DNA of 64,000 nucleotides from Tenodera sinensis (taxonomy: Eukaryota > Arthropoda > Insecta > Mantodea > Mantidae). Below are positions 1-12,660 of the stretch, one piece after another. The stretch covers positions 138,867,564 through 138,931,563 of the forward strand of contig CM060961.1 of assembly GCA_030765045.1 (NCBI GenBank), written 5' to 3'. The first letter of the stretch is position 1. Every line of letters begins with the position of its first letter. The notes under the pieces are model-generated. The model was not told where the DNA came from. It worked only from the letters and a program-made list of their open reading frames with translations, and made no database searches. A program made the translations under genes and the position numbers.

Positions 1-118
1 TTTGATTGGTGGATCAGTAGTATCGTTATGAGCTTGTGCACCTTTGATTGGTGCATAGCATTGTTGTTATGAACTTGTGCACCTTTGATTGGCCCATAGT
101 AGTATCATTATGAAGTGG
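1..118. repeat. 41-42 bp minisatellite, about 2.7 copies, cut by the window edge
   Basis: Three successive units start with TTTGATTGG at 1, 43 and 84. Each continues with a diverged block (TAGTATCGTTATGA-like) and a CTTGTGCACC end. The third unit decays after about 30 bases. The array probably extends left of the window. No coding content is seen. Confidence 0.8.
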
Positions 119-120
119 AT

Positions 121-839
121 ATGAGGTTCACTTCAGTGGAGTATAAGAGTTACTTTATGGCATGATGACGCATAAAATTGTTTAATTTTGAATGATGGTT
201 AACGAATAAAGAGTTGCACAAGAAGATATTTCTGGAAAACAACGAATAGCCAAACAATTGGAAGATTACATAATGTTTCCAAACCACATCTACTTTATGA
301 CAGTGGCAGTGATTCCTAAGGGAAACAGATAAACAGAAAATTGAACATCAGAAATTCTATATTTCAAATCAACTTTGTAAGCAATGCTAAGAGAAAACTA
401 GAACCAGTAGTATGGTTACTAAACATATTCGGAAAAATGGCTAAAAATATCGCCCAGCCTGAGCAGCTTCCACTTATAGAACACAGGAAGTACAGCATGT
501 TGCCAGCTTTGAAATAGTACTCACTTCTTGTTATGTAAAAAACAAAACTTAGGAAAATGAAAAGTCAATAAGTTTTGTGAGGGTACTTTAAGGCGGGGAA
601 TTGTTTTGAAAACCTCAGGCCTGACACGCAAAGCATGTTAATTTCCAATCCTTTGATCTATATAATTTTTATTAATAGCAGTAAAACTGTTGACATCCTT
701 CTCCCGAGATGTTCATGCCTTAAAGATATTACTAAAGGACAGTATAACCCTTATTTATGGCTCGGAGTTTAACGTCCTTTAAGATGGTAGACCATATCGG
801 ACGATAAATGAAAGGTGAAATGATACTCAAACGAGCTCA
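121..839. other. Anonymous A+T-rich DNA
   Basis: No credible coding frame, RNA gene or recognisable element was seen. It lies between the minisatellite and a SINE remnant. Confidence 0.5.
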
Positions 840-962
840 AGGTCCTTACAGTTTAGAGTTACTCAACATTAATCTTCTCAGGCAAAAGAAAAACCCAGGA
901 AAGGGCTTTAACCGGGTAACTCACCTAACCGATATTCGAACTCGAGAGCATCTTGAATATAT
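840..962 (-). mobile_element. Decayed tRNA-derived SINE remnant
   Basis: Read on the minus strand, this piece has a box-B-like GAGTTCGAATATCGG followed by a CCTGGGTTTTTC core. That core is also seen after box B in the long SINE copies at 8778, 11243, 29513 and 57719. The A-box half and the ends are not clear, so this is inferred to be an old truncated copy. Confidence 0.4.
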
Positions 963-1185
963 TCGCTCTTAAGTGTAGGCACATACATTTTATGTAATAG
1001 TTTATTCTATACAACCTTCATGTACTTCAATTCACTCATAATTTAATCTCATTAAATTCTACTAAGGTTTTATTTTTTTCGGCATAAATTTACTTGCGAG
1101 TTTGCCATTCGTAAATTCAATTATGAAATCGAAGCGTTTAGTAGGATTATTACAGATAATGTGTACAACAACAAAATTACAAGCT

Positions 1186-1245
1186 GACCCTGCAGCTCAG
1201 TCAGTAGAGCATCTGCCTACTGTGCAAGGGGTCGCAGGTGGGAAG
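1186..1245 (+). mobile_element. tRNA-like fragment (SINE head)
   Basis: The stretch holds GCAGCTCAGTCAGTAGAGCA, a good pol III A box in a D-arm context, and an anticodon-arm-like block. The B-box position is decayed (GTCGCAGGTGGGAA instead of GGTTCGAATCC). There is no cloverleaf with a paired acceptor stem, so this is a tRNA-derived fragment and not a functional tRNA. Confidence 0.45.
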
Positions 1246-1593
1246 TTTTCTTTAACTAGGATTATTTCTCATCCTCCCTAGAGTCTGAAAATATGAATGC
1301 GAGTGTGAATGTAATATAAGCTAGCTCAAAGTAACAGAAATCGAATGATCAAACCACCGTTAAGCAAGTGAACACCATTGCTGTTGAGTAGTTGTTCCAA
1401 AATATTAAAAAGTCGCCGATATGATCTTGGATATGCAACACGAACTATAAACGGAGAAATAAAAAGCCCACAAAATTACACAATAAATATCATTCGTCTG
1501 TCACTACGACCATTCAAGAATTAGAAAACCTTATTCTAATACATGAATTTGGGTTTACAATCCCCATACCTTTCTTTGTTGTCCAAGCTATTT

Positions 1594-1595
1594 CA

Positions 1596-1657
<62 letters not shown>
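1594..1657. repeat. (CA)n microsatellite
   Basis: CACACAC with one early T interruption, then pure AC to 1657. Dinucleotide repeat with no gene context. Confidence 0.97.
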
Positions 1658-1658
<1 letters not shown>

Positions 1659-1659
<1 letters not shown>

Positions 1660-2416
1660 GTACACATTATTGTAAATTAACACCAATATCCTCCAGAAAT
1701 ATAGCACATGCTATGGCTTTTCATTGCTGCATCGTGTGTTGAGAAGAGATAGTCATTTATCTTTGTTTGCCATTTTCCCTTGAAGCTAATGAAAATAATC
1801 CCCTAAGGATCGTAATCTGGTTAATGGCGCACCCGATTTACGAGCTATCCGATGCAGCTTAGTGGGTGGCTCCGAACCGCAAGGATAGCTGGTAAAATAA
1901 GAACTGCTTCTACCCACAACAAAACAAACAGGTCGCTTCTCTCCAGGATTTGCTTTGGCCTCTTCAGCAAATACGTACTCTTATGTTCACGTTGGAAGCA
2001 TTTTAATGGTGTATAAGGCAATTAAGCAAGCAGTAAAACAGGCAAGGATGACAAATGAACAAGCAATCTTTATGGTTGAGTATCAAGGTGTTATAGGCTA
2101 TGGAAGCGAGTATTTCATTCGATCTTTGATGTAGATTAGCATATTAGGGCTTATTTGTACAGAACAAACGACCGGAACGGAGGCCTTCTATTGTAAACTG
2201 GAAAAACAAAAAGCATTTCATTACTCTTGAATTTAAATAGAACCTCATTGCGCATGTATTCTGAGTTTATAAATTTATTATTTGTTAAATATATATATAT
2301 ATATATATATTACAGATGTAAAATGTATGTTAGGGTTGCAGTCGAAATATAAGTTCATTAGAGATATCTGATATTTGACAATTATTTCAGAAATGGACAC
2401 AAAAAAAATGAACTTA
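1659..2416. other. Anonymous DNA with an (AT)n tract
   Basis: No gene was recognised. It contains an (AT)11 tract at about 2289-2310. The right end meets the start of the mariner-like element, where TATAGGGTGGCGCC at about 2418 resembles the TATA-GGGTG ends common in this transposon group. Confidence 0.5.
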
Positions 2417-2851
2417 TATAGGGTGGCGCCCTAGTTCTGGAGGGTTACACCTAATTACTCAGACAGGAGAGAAGCATAGAACATGCCAATTATTTGCCTC
2501 ATGTTATGGAATTATTGTTTCAATATTATATGTTTAAGATGGGCTCCATTACAGTCCAGGCATTCCTGCAAGAGTGTAATGAAAGTGGAAAACACACGAT
2601 GCAACAGGTCTCCATCTACGGCCGCAATTTCTTCAGTAATGGCTTCTTTCAGTGCTGGTAGAGTTGCAAGACGTCTAGCAAAGACCTTCCCTTTCAAAAA
2701 TCCTCACAAGAAGAAATCGGGAACTGTAAGATCGGGCGAGCAGACAGGCCATGCAATGTCTTAAACCTTGAGATGATGGACTTACATTCATTTTTGAGGA
2801 ACGCCGTGCGTTCCACCCGACTTGTTAGAAGTAAACATTCTTTGGATCCAT

Positions 2852-3354
2852 GTATGTGGCTTTCATGTAACTGTTTTCTTAACGGGCACCAGTTTTACAA
2901 TGTTACATCACCCGACTTAAACCCCCATTTTGCAAGGGGGACCACACCTATCGTTGGTCAACGGGTCCATCGGACCTACCTCAATAAAACGCTTGATCAT
3001 AAAAAATGTTTGTCATTCATACCTACAAGAAATAGAAACAAATGCCAAAGATAAAAAATGGATTACACTACTTTCCAATCCAGATATAATCCCCCAGAGA
3101 CCAAGGAAAACAGCTGTTGCAGCCTTCCGGCTACTGACAAATCACGACTGCTTAGCAAGTCATCTCTACAGAATAGGTATCTCAGCCTCACCAATATGTG
3201 TCCTGTGTAACGATCCAGCAGAAATGAACGAAGACCACTTGAAGACCTGTGAAGCATTAAGATCAGAAGAAACTACAGTTCAAAAGTATTGGAAAGCACG
3301 AATGCTAATGGCTTCATTGCCAGATGCAAGGCACTAGAAAACAACAACAACAAC
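2852..3354 (+). mobile_element. 5'-truncated non-LTR retrotransposon insertion with 18-bp TSD
   Basis: The insert is flanked by perfect copies of AACATTCTTTGGATCCAT at 2834-2851 and 3355-3372. It ends in a (CAA)n tail next to the right copy, so transcription is left to right. Only about 0.5 kb of the element's 3' end is present, as expected for target-primed reverse transcription that aborted early. The tail overlaps the first bases of the duplication, so the exact 3' boundary is uncertain by about three bases. Confidence 0.9.
2930..3337 (+). pseudogene. C-terminal end of a non-LTR ORF2 (CCHC-like tail)
   Basis: The open frame ends at a stop at 3337 just before the (CAA)n tail. Its second half reads RKTAVAAFRLLTNHDCLASH, then ICVLCNDPAEMNEDHLKTC, then YWKARMLM. 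This is the typical C-terminal region of non-LTR ORF2 proteins, where a C-x2-C...H-x4-C zinc-binding cluster follows the RT or RNase H domain. The reverse transcriptase and endonuclease are missing through 5' truncation, so the fragment cannot act alone. The first 30 or so residues may be read-through of non-homologous frame. Confidence 0.8.
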
Positions 3355-3719
3355 AACATTCTTTGGATCCATTCCAATCCTTCTGAGTTCACACAACAGG
3401 CGTCCAAAAAGTCTTCGAGAAATGCTCAATACACTTTATTGTTTACTAGCTGAACGACGCGGACTGCGTTCAAAAGCTTGTCTCACTCGAGCAGCATTTT
3501 CTGGTGTACGCACTGTCTTCGGTGGACCGTGTTTCATGTCTAGGACACTGGCACATGTTGGAAACTTATTCACCCATTGCACAATTGTTTTCCGTGAAGG
3601 AATTGGACCCTGCCTTGACACATTGAAATGAACGCGAAATAATCTCTGCGTTGTCGCAACAGACTCTCGTGAAAGAAACGCACGATGTCCCAGTGATCAA
3701 CGTCCATAGCTACTAATTC

Positions 3720-5486
<1,767 letters not shown>

Positions 5487-6159
5487 CAACTTGACAGTTT
5501 TGCGAACACATTTTTAAGAAAATCTGTTGAAAAGAATCAGTAATATGAGCTAAAACTGAAGCGAGGATTAAAATGCGGATGAATTGGATTCCTTGGACTG
5601 GGATATTTGTGGAACTCAAAAGAAGGGTCATACAACTGATAAATCACAGAACCTCATAGGTGACCATTTAGTTCCTGAAGATGGTTAGACATCTTCACAT
5701 TGAGTGCAAGGAGCAGGTAATTTATAGAAATTGTGTCAATAGAGGACGTAAGACAAAATGTAATTTAGTCACGGGACACGCCCTAGTTTCTAGATTACTT
5801 TCTCAGCAGCACAGGGACGTTCTCTGTGACACAAATCTTCTATATGCGAATTTCATTTCTTTTTTACTGCAACAAGAGAATTGTGACATACGGTCCTCCT
5901 TGTATATCCTTTACCTATCTGAGTTATATGACTTGCACAGCAAAGAAGTTTTATTAAACTTCGAGCTTCTATTTTTATTTTTGTAAAGTTTCTGTTGTAG
6001 AGATTGTGTTTCATATAGCTTCTACTAAATGAAGGATAAACCTACGCTATGTCATTCTTAATAAGATGGCAGCATTTACCAATGCTCATGTTATATATAT
6101 TCAAGCATTGTTTGAAAATGTATCACCAACCTGTAAGCAAATAGATGCCAAGTCCAGTC
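5487..6159. other. Anonymous DNA
   Basis: No gene or element was recognised. A 101-codon frame at 5681-5986 has no recognisable motif. Confidence 0.45.
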
Positions 6160-6615
6160 TCTAGGGTAAAAAGATACAGCTTCTATTGATAAGGAAATAA
6201 CAGCTGTGCTTTCAGATGCGACTATAGAGGAAAGCATATCTCCTGAAGAGCGCAAGTGTTTGTAACTACTAATGAAATGGTAATACATTATTGTCTTACA
6301 AATAGGAATGCATGCACTTTGCCTGAAATGGAAATTGTAGTTCGGCAAGTTTCAATATGTAAGTCACGTCTTTATTGCAGGACAGCATACCACCAAATTG
6401 CAGTCCTCCAAAGTCAAAAAGTATGTACAGTTTTGAAGCCTGTGGATGCCTGTATCAATTCTGCAGAATACCATTCGGTAACACAAATGACACTGATGTT
6501 TTCAATAATAATATTATTTGAGTAACGTCATTAAAAGGAACGTTCGCCTATTTGGATGACTTAACGATTTCTGGAAAGCACAGAAAGAACTTGAAAATCT
6601 ATGTAACTCAATTAG
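6160..6615 (+). pseudogene. Decayed Gypsy-type (Ty3) reverse transcriptase fragment
   Basis: Across shifting plus-strand frames the RT blocks appear in the correct order. They are a DKEITAVLSDATIEESISPE block (primer-grip upstream region), a VVTTNE-like segment, NRNACTLPEMEIVVRQVS, then TAYHQIAV (the YHQI block), then an IPFG-like segment, and finally GTFAYLDDLTISG, which carries the YLDD catalytic motif. Several frameshifts and stops break the frame. No LTRs, integrase or gag were recognised nearby, and the right end runs into a microsatellite. This is the fossil of an LTR retrotransposon pol gene. Confidence 0.75.
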
Positions 6616-6722
6616 AACTATGGTTTAACCATTAGCTTAGAGAAATTAATTTTCTCTTTTTGTTTATTAATACCCCTTGGGAGTTCAATAACAAATAGCA
6701 GCATGATGATAATAACAACAAC

Positions 6723-7309
<587 letters not shown>

Positions 7310-7310
7310 C

Positions 7311-7511
7311 TAATGCTCGATACACTTGGAAACATATACACTCGTCTTCTAGCCTCCCAATATAATTGTCCATTCGATTTATTCCAGTAGTTTTTAAGTG
7401 CAGTACATGTCCTGATGTGCTCACAGTCCGAGCATATTCTCATTACAGAGCAAGCATTAGTGAAGTAAAACTCTTCATCCGATGCAGATGCTCTGCCAGA
7501 CAGTGATGTCG
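7311..7511. other. Short anonymous spacer
   Basis: Nothing recognisable lies between the microsatellite and the SINE target site. Confidence 0.4.
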
Positions 7512-7524
7512 CGTTACCCTCCGA

Positions 7525-7766
7525 GGCGGCGCCGTGGCCGAGCGGTTAGCGCGCTCGCCTACCACCTAGGCGGCCCGGGTTCGATCCCAGGGACCCGCAT
7601 GTGGTATTCGTGGTGGACGAAGTGGCGTCAGGGCGGGGTTTTCTCCGGGTACTCCGGTTTCCCCCGCCATCTCATTCCACCGGTGCTCCATCTTCATATA
7701 TCATCAGTGTCACCGCCTGCGGTGCCGTAGTAGTAAAAGCGGGCGTTAAACACTACAAGAACAACA
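7525..7766 (+). mobile_element. tRNA-derived SINE, complete, 13-bp TSD (family SINE-2)
   Basis: A pol III promoter is visible: A-box region GTGGCCGAGCGGTTAG and B box GGGTTCGATCCCAG, as in Leu/Ser-type tRNAs with a GCCTACCACCTAGGC anticodon arm. The body follows with a GGGCGGGGTTTTCTCCGGG block and the 3' end GCGGGCGTTAAACACTAC. Perfect direct repeats CGTTACCCTCCGA at 7512-7524 and 7767-7779 bound a 242-bp unit. The 3' end is shared with the copies at 11847 and 32258, and the short fragments at 20078 and 40007 have a similar tail. SINEs are moved by a partner LINE, which is not identified here. Confidence 0.93.
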
Positions 7767-7779
7767 CGTTACCCTCCGA

Positions 7780-8775
7780 AATGCGGCCACAGTTGCACTC
7801 CGTGGTAGCTCTGGTATTGCTCTTTTATTTGGAAGCAGATCCATCCACTGATTTTCATCCACAGTACTTTTATTGTTTCTGATCTTTCCGCTTTGAAAGA
7901 AGACTTAATTTTGAATTTAGCCGAATTGAAAGTTAAGGGCGTTGACTTACAATTGATTATTTTGGAACCCCTTTTACCAGGTAATCTGCTTCTTATCCCA
8001 ATATGGGAGGGTATCCATTGGAAGGCTGACTCCATATTCGCTTCAACTTTGCAAGGGAATTTTAACTTCAGTTACTTTTGAAGTTATTGCATATTTAGTG
8101 TTGCACTACAACTGTTATTTTGTATGTACCTTGAATTCTCTCTACGTTCACAGAGAAAAAATTATAATTCCTATATTCCTTGGAGTAGTAAAGTAGATTT
8201 CAGCTCACATTTTAAGGGCAGGTGGTAAGCTGGTATGAACAAAAATATTAACCCTGTGTTTTAGATGATTTTGCAAGTTTAACCCCTGTTTTATTATAAT
8301 CTAACCCTTTAACCCCTTTAACCCCTGTAAACCTGAAGCACCTTTCAAATAAATTTAAATATCCGATGATGGATGCTGTGTACGTCCCCTTTGCACATAC
8401 ATTAATAATTCTGATGTATAAAATGTTTTCTTTGTTTTATTGTAACTAGTTCCTATTTTGTCTTCAAGCTTATTACCTAAGGGAGCTTTCTGTTTTGGTT
8501 GCCTCGCGTAAATTAAAGCCAAGCTTGTTTCCTTTGGTCTTTTGTTACTTCATGCTTTGTTCTGTAGCCCGCGTGTGTATAATTCTGCACTTTGACTGTA
8601 TTCTAGATGTTTTATAATAATATCATCATAGCGTATGAAAATCGCATTTGAAAGTGTAGTTCATGTGAACTACTGCTGTGTGGACTACTTAGAGAGCTTT
8701 TAATGGAGTCTCACTACTATAGAAGAAAGCTAAATCTTCGCACTTTAAAATGAAAAGCACCATTAGTTACTTCAA
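7780..8775. other. Anonymous DNA
   Basis: No gene was recognised. A short irregular run of AACCCCTTT/AACCCCTG units lies near 8285-8330. Confidence 0.45.
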
Positions 8776-8777
8776 TA

Positions 8778-9330
8778 ACCGAGTGGGATGGCTCAGGAGG
8801 TAACATCTGTCGCGGGTTCGATCCCCGTGGTTGACCTTCCTGAACCATAGGTTTTTTTCGGGGGTTTCTCCGGTAGCCAGATTGGAAAGGATTTCCATAT
8901 CCTCCGAATATCCTGTCCTTCCATTTCGTTACATTAGACATGTTATTTCACTCATCCTCGCATTAGGTTTCTTTCACGGTTGGAAGCGTCGGCGAGTGTG
9001 GCAGTAGCAGCACGTTAGGGGAAACAAATTCTCTCTGGAAATCACGTTCTCCAATTTGGAAGGCGGGCCTACTGATTTCCGGGCACCATGGCATGGTGTA
9101 AGCCCAGGAGGAGGGAAGCTGGTTTCCAAATTCGCGTCCCCCTTGGGAGTACGAACCTGAAGGGGTGGAAGAAGTACCAGGCTGAGCCAGCCTCCGCCAA
9201 GGTGCTTGTATCTGGGAAAATGTAGGGACTCTGACGTTGCAAGGTTCCGGACGCCCTTCGGATCCATTCGGCTCATCCACCCTCCCGGGAGGTACCCAGT
9301 TAGAGGCACAGACACAAAAGATCGCCTTTC
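8778..9330 (+). mobile_element. Long tRNA-derived SINE (family SINE-1), copy 1
   Basis: The head reads ACCGAGTGGGATGGCTCAGG (A-box region) and GCGGGTTCGATCCCCGTGG (good B box). A GGTTTTTTTCGGGGGTTTCTCCGG core follows in several pieces, then a GC-richer body with GTAGGGACTCTGACGTTGC near 9224. The same order (head, core, GTAGGGACT-like block) recurs at 11243, 29513 and 57719. TSDs were not resolved and the right end is approximate. Short frames on the minus strand across it are shadows. Confidence 0.7.
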
Positions 9331-10299
9331 GGTCGAGGTGCTAAGTCGTGCTCTGCAAGTTAATACTCGTTGTAGTATATTGTTATTAGAGGTTTACGAT
9401 GTTATCTGTGTGAATATGCTCAAGTCATTCTTTGAACATTAAATGATGTATGTAATTATGATGAAAGTGATTGCAGGAATCTCATTTAAGATTTAATACT
9501 TAAGAAGTTCGTTTTTAAAATACTTTGCATTACTGTTTCTGTGCGAAAGCCCAGAAATTGCGTCGAGCTTCTAAAGAGAAAGGAACCAAACTGTGAGAAA
9601 GAAATGAAGTTAGATAAGGCAGAAGACGGGAGATGAAATGGTTTTCCTCTTTATCTGAGTCTTTGTGACTATAGCTTTATAAATCTCGCGCGAAAGCTTG
9701 CTGCTCGTGTGGAACATTAACACCAGAATGTCAAAGTGCTGTCATGCATAAAATAACACATGGCACATTAAGGCATCGTACAACATCTCTTCGCAAGGGA
9801 ACAGCGCAGAATTCTAAGGTAATATGAATTCTGAGGTAATATCAACAAGAGAGCATAGAAAGCATTTGCTTGCAAACTACGCCTTAAACTATGCCTACCA
9901 TTTCCGACATAGAGCCATACAACAGTGGGTTTGGGACTATAAAGTTATAAGGGAATAAAATTATGCATCGTTATTTATCCAGTCTTACCACTGGGAATTG
10001 ATGTAAACAAGACATTTGAATTGTAGGAACAGCCATGTTTATTCCTTTATGACTGCTCAGAATAACTGCAGTAGAGTGCGAAGTGCATCTTGCGGTATTA
10101 AACGAAAGCTACGTTCTTCAGTTCCTATTATTTTACTTGCATATTAGTCAGAAGTTTACTTTATTTTTAATACTCAGTAGGGAATGTATCAACTTGGGTT
10201 TTATCCAGGGTTTTCCCGCGTCACTCAGGCTAATGCAGCAAAATCACTCCCTTTCATTTCATGCTCTCCAGGTTGTAAGAGTCAGCAGGGTCGCCGGTA
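9331..10299. other. Anonymous DNA
   Basis: No family was recognised. A 103-codon frame at 10083-10394 crosses into the next element and lacks motifs. Confidence 0.45.
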
Positions 10300-11110
10300 G
10301 GATGCACTGCGGTGGAGCTTGCGCTCTGCAAACATGGTGTTTGACTGAGGGGAGGCGCTGTGGTCGACTAGCCGCCTGCCAAGGGAATGATTGAACAGCC
10401 GGAAATGGCTGGTGGCGTGCTCTCTGTGGATACCTGGAACTCAGTCGGGCTGAAGTACTCCTGCACCTATTAGTGACCCACCATCGTAGTTCTGTCTGTG
10501 ATGTGTTCTGACCATCTGTAGGGTACTCTCATATTACCCTTTCTCCAGGGATCTGACACACAATAGGCCATCGACTGACGCGACGAAATTCCTAATCTGG
10601 CAGACAAGACAGACAAGGGAATGTGACAACTCTTCCCCGGCCTTAGTCGTAACCAACCCGTGAAAAACTCAGGATAACCAGTTCCCCGTGTCTGGCAGTG
10701 TGACAGTTAAGGAACGGTAACTTACCACCTAGCTAGAAGAACTGAAAAAAAGCCCATGCTCATAATAAAGAGTTAAGTCCACCATTACATATTTCCTTGG
10801 TTTAGACAACGGGCATGGCAGTGTCCGGAGGTTTAAAGCCGGAGGAGCTATGTCCAGAGGCTCTAAGGTGGAAGTCCCACCAATGGACTTATCCTCTGCA
10901 ACGCTCATAAAATGTCAGGAGCACATTTTATTACTGGCTAAAGTAACAGAAAAGATGGATTGACTCGCAAATCTTAGCAATAAATAGGAGTAGGAAACCC
11001 ACAAAGATGATGCAGTTAAAATTCGTAACGTGGAACGTCACAGGACGTTTTAATGAGGAGGAATTACAACATGAATTAAGAAGAATGAAGATTGGGCCTT
11101 ATTATACTTT
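10300..11110 (+). mobile_element. Probable 5' region of a non-LTR retrotransposon with the start of its endonuclease
   Basis: A G+C-richer leader (about 10300-10740) and a linker precede an ATG at 11007. From there a frame reads MMQLKFVTWNVTGRFNEEEL and continues to HELRRMKIG. The TWNV-G start is the N-terminal strand of AP-type endonucleases in RTE and related non-LTR elements, where it is usually followed by a conserved ET motif. Here similarity stops after about 30 residues, near 11100, and the frame ends at 11198. The 3' part is missing or replaced. The clade call is weak. Confidence 0.45.
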
Positions 11111-11242
11111 AACACGAACTAGAACCACGGATATCATAGAATTTTTTATAACTGGAAAAGTATGGAAAAATACAAAAATTGCTATGGAAAGAAAGTAACT
11201 CGTTAAAATACACCATATATACTAGTTTAAAAAAAATTATCA

Positions 11243-11777
11243 TAACTTGAAATACCGAGCAAAATGGCTCCGTTGTAAAATTATAACTCCACACGTGAAA
11301 TCTCGGGTTCGATTCCTGTCGACCACAGACTTTCATCCTGGGTTTTTCGTCGTTTTCCTGAATGGTAAGCTAATGCTGGGGCGGTTTCTCATCTATGGCG
11401 ATTTAATTTCCTTTACATTATTTCCTTTTTATTACATTTCTTTCTTTCTGTTAGGTGCGCCTCTAGGTTTCCTGGCGATGATGATGCAGGACAGATGGCG
11501 TGAATGCTTGCTCAAAACAAAGTGTGCTCTCGTGGACCCTACGGACTGCTGGGTAGAGGAGTCGTTTATTGTCCAGTTCTAGCAGTGGGACGAGTCTTTG
11601 AGCCTGGAACTGTTACGAACTTTCGGTAGTCTCTGTGGCCTTTCTGCTTGATATCTGTGGTTCTTTTACATCTTTCCTCTTGGGGATTGGTAGCTGCACC
11701 AGATTTATCTTAATCACTGGGCGCGAGCTGCCCCCTCCGTTTCATTTCATGGCCCTGCCTAGTCTGACCCCGCACGC
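11243..11777 (+). mobile_element. Long tRNA-derived SINE (SINE-1), copy 2
   Basis: It starts TACCGAGCAAAATGGCTCCG with B box TCTCGGGTTCGATTCCTGTCG. A TGGGTTTTTCGTCGTTTTCC core follows, then a GGTGCGCCTCTAGGTTTCC block, GCAGTGGGACGAGTCTT and a GTAGTCTCTGTGGCC block. All of these match the copy at 29513 in the same order over about 500 bp. The right end abuts the decamer array. No TSD was resolved because of the array. Confidence 0.8.
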
Positions 11778-11846
11778 TTAAACTAACCTAAGGTAACCTA
11801 AGCTAACCTAGGTTAACCTAAGCTAATCTAAGCTAGGCTAACTTAG
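11778..11846. repeat. Telomere-like decamer array, block 1
   Basis: Units of CTAACCTAAG and variants. The insect telomere repeat TTAGG reads CCTAA on this strand, so the units are mixed CCTAA and GCTAA pentamers. This block is separated by a SINE from block 2 at 12079. Confidence 0.85.
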
Positions 11847-12078
11847 GCCGCGCCATAGTCGAGTGGTTGGACCATTCGCTTCTCACCAAAGCGGCCCCGT
11901 TCGATACCAGGCAACAGCATGTGCGATTTGTGATGAACGAAACGGCGCTGGGGCGGGTTTCCTCTGGGTTCTCCAGTTTCCCCGCCATATCTTTCCACCG
12001 GTGCTCCATCTTCACTCCATGTTATCATCGGTGTCGCTGCCTGCGGTGCCGTTTGTAGTAAAAGCGGGCGTTACACAC
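11847..12078 (+). mobile_element. tRNA-derived SINE-2, copy 2, inside the decamer array
   Basis: It is homologous end to end with the SINE at 7525. The head is CGCCATAGTCGAGTGGTTGG, the B box CCCGTTCGATACCAG, the middle CCGGTGCTCCATCTTCA and the 3' end GCGGGCGTTACACAC. The flanks are AGGCTAACTTAGG and AAGCTAACCTAGG, which would be an imperfect duplication, but the repeat context makes this unprovable. Confidence 0.88.
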
Positions 12079-12137
12079 TAAGCTAACCTAGGCTAACCTA
12101 AGCTAATCTGACCTAAGCTAACCTAAGCTAAGCTAAA
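12079..12137. repeat. Telomere-like decamer array, block 2
   Basis: Same CTAACCTAAG-type units as block 1, lying between two SINEs. Confidence 0.85.
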
Positions 12138-12139
12138 TT

Positions 12140-12365
12140 AAATTATTTTGTTCTTTAACGACGCCGTCAATTGCCAGTATTACACCAGCGTCACCACTGT
12201 GCCGGAATTTTATCCCTCAAGAGTTCTTTAAATGCCAGTAAATCTACTGACATGGAGCTGTCGTTTTTAAGCACAATTAAAACCCACTGCTCTGGGCCAG
12301 GTTTAAACCCGCGACCTTGGGATCAGTTGGCCAGCGTGTAACCTACAGAGCCACCCAGAGCGACA
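12140..12365 (-). mobile_element. tRNA-derived SINE (family SINE-3), copy 1
   Basis: Read on the minus strand, the head is GGGTGGCTCTGTAGGTTACA (A-box region) and the B box GCGGGTTTAAACCTGG. The body contains GACAGCTCCATGTCAGTAG. A second minus-strand copy with the same blocks lies at 22245. It sits between decamer blocks 2 and 3, so it probably inserted into a once continuous array. Confidence 0.8.
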
Positions 12366-12660
12366 AGCCAAGTTAACCCAAGCTAAGCTGACCTAAGCTA
12401 AACTAAGCTAACCTGACCTAAGCTAAAGTAAGCTAACATGAGCTAAGCTAACCTAATCTAAGCTTAGCTAATCTAAGCTAAGCTGACCTAAGCTAACCTA
12501 ACCTAAGCTGACCTAAGCTAACCTAAGCTATACTAAACTAAGCTAAGCTGACCTAAACTAGCCTAAGCTAACCCAACCTAACCTAACCTAAGCTGACCTA
12601 AGCTAAGCTAACATGAGCAAAGCTAACCTAACCTTAACATTGACTTTAACTTAACCTAGC
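12366..12660. repeat. Telomere-like decamer array, block 3
   Basis: About 290 bp of CTAACCTAAG-like units with variants such as CTGACCTAAG and CTAACATGAG. There are runs of consecutive CCTAA near 12495 and 12580. Divergence between units is clear, so it is an old interstitial array rather than a chromosome end. Confidence 0.88.

Larger units (their letters stand above)
2512..3707 (-). pseudogene. Mariner-like (IS630/Tc1 superfamily) transposase, internally deleted and interrupted
   Basis: Two parts of one minus-strand transposase are recognisable. The N-terminal helix-turn-helix part (about 3707-3436) contains a block like VSRQGPIPSRKTIVQW, a KTVRTPENAARVRQ motif and RSPRRSA, as in the DUF4817-type HTH of arthropod mariner relatives. 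The C-terminal part (about 3460-2512) contains RIGMDPKNVYFQQ, then SPDLTVPDFFL, then FLKGKVFARR and a final IREE/HHLEDII-like tail. The segment with the first catalytic Asp is absent, FQQD is followed by scrambled residues (FQQVGW), and the conserved Trp in FFLWG is a TGA stop. A frameshift near 3670 separates an ATG at 3707 from the HTH. A non-LTR fragment sits inside at 2852-3354. The gene is certainly dead. The clade within the superfamily is inferred. Confidence 0.85.
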
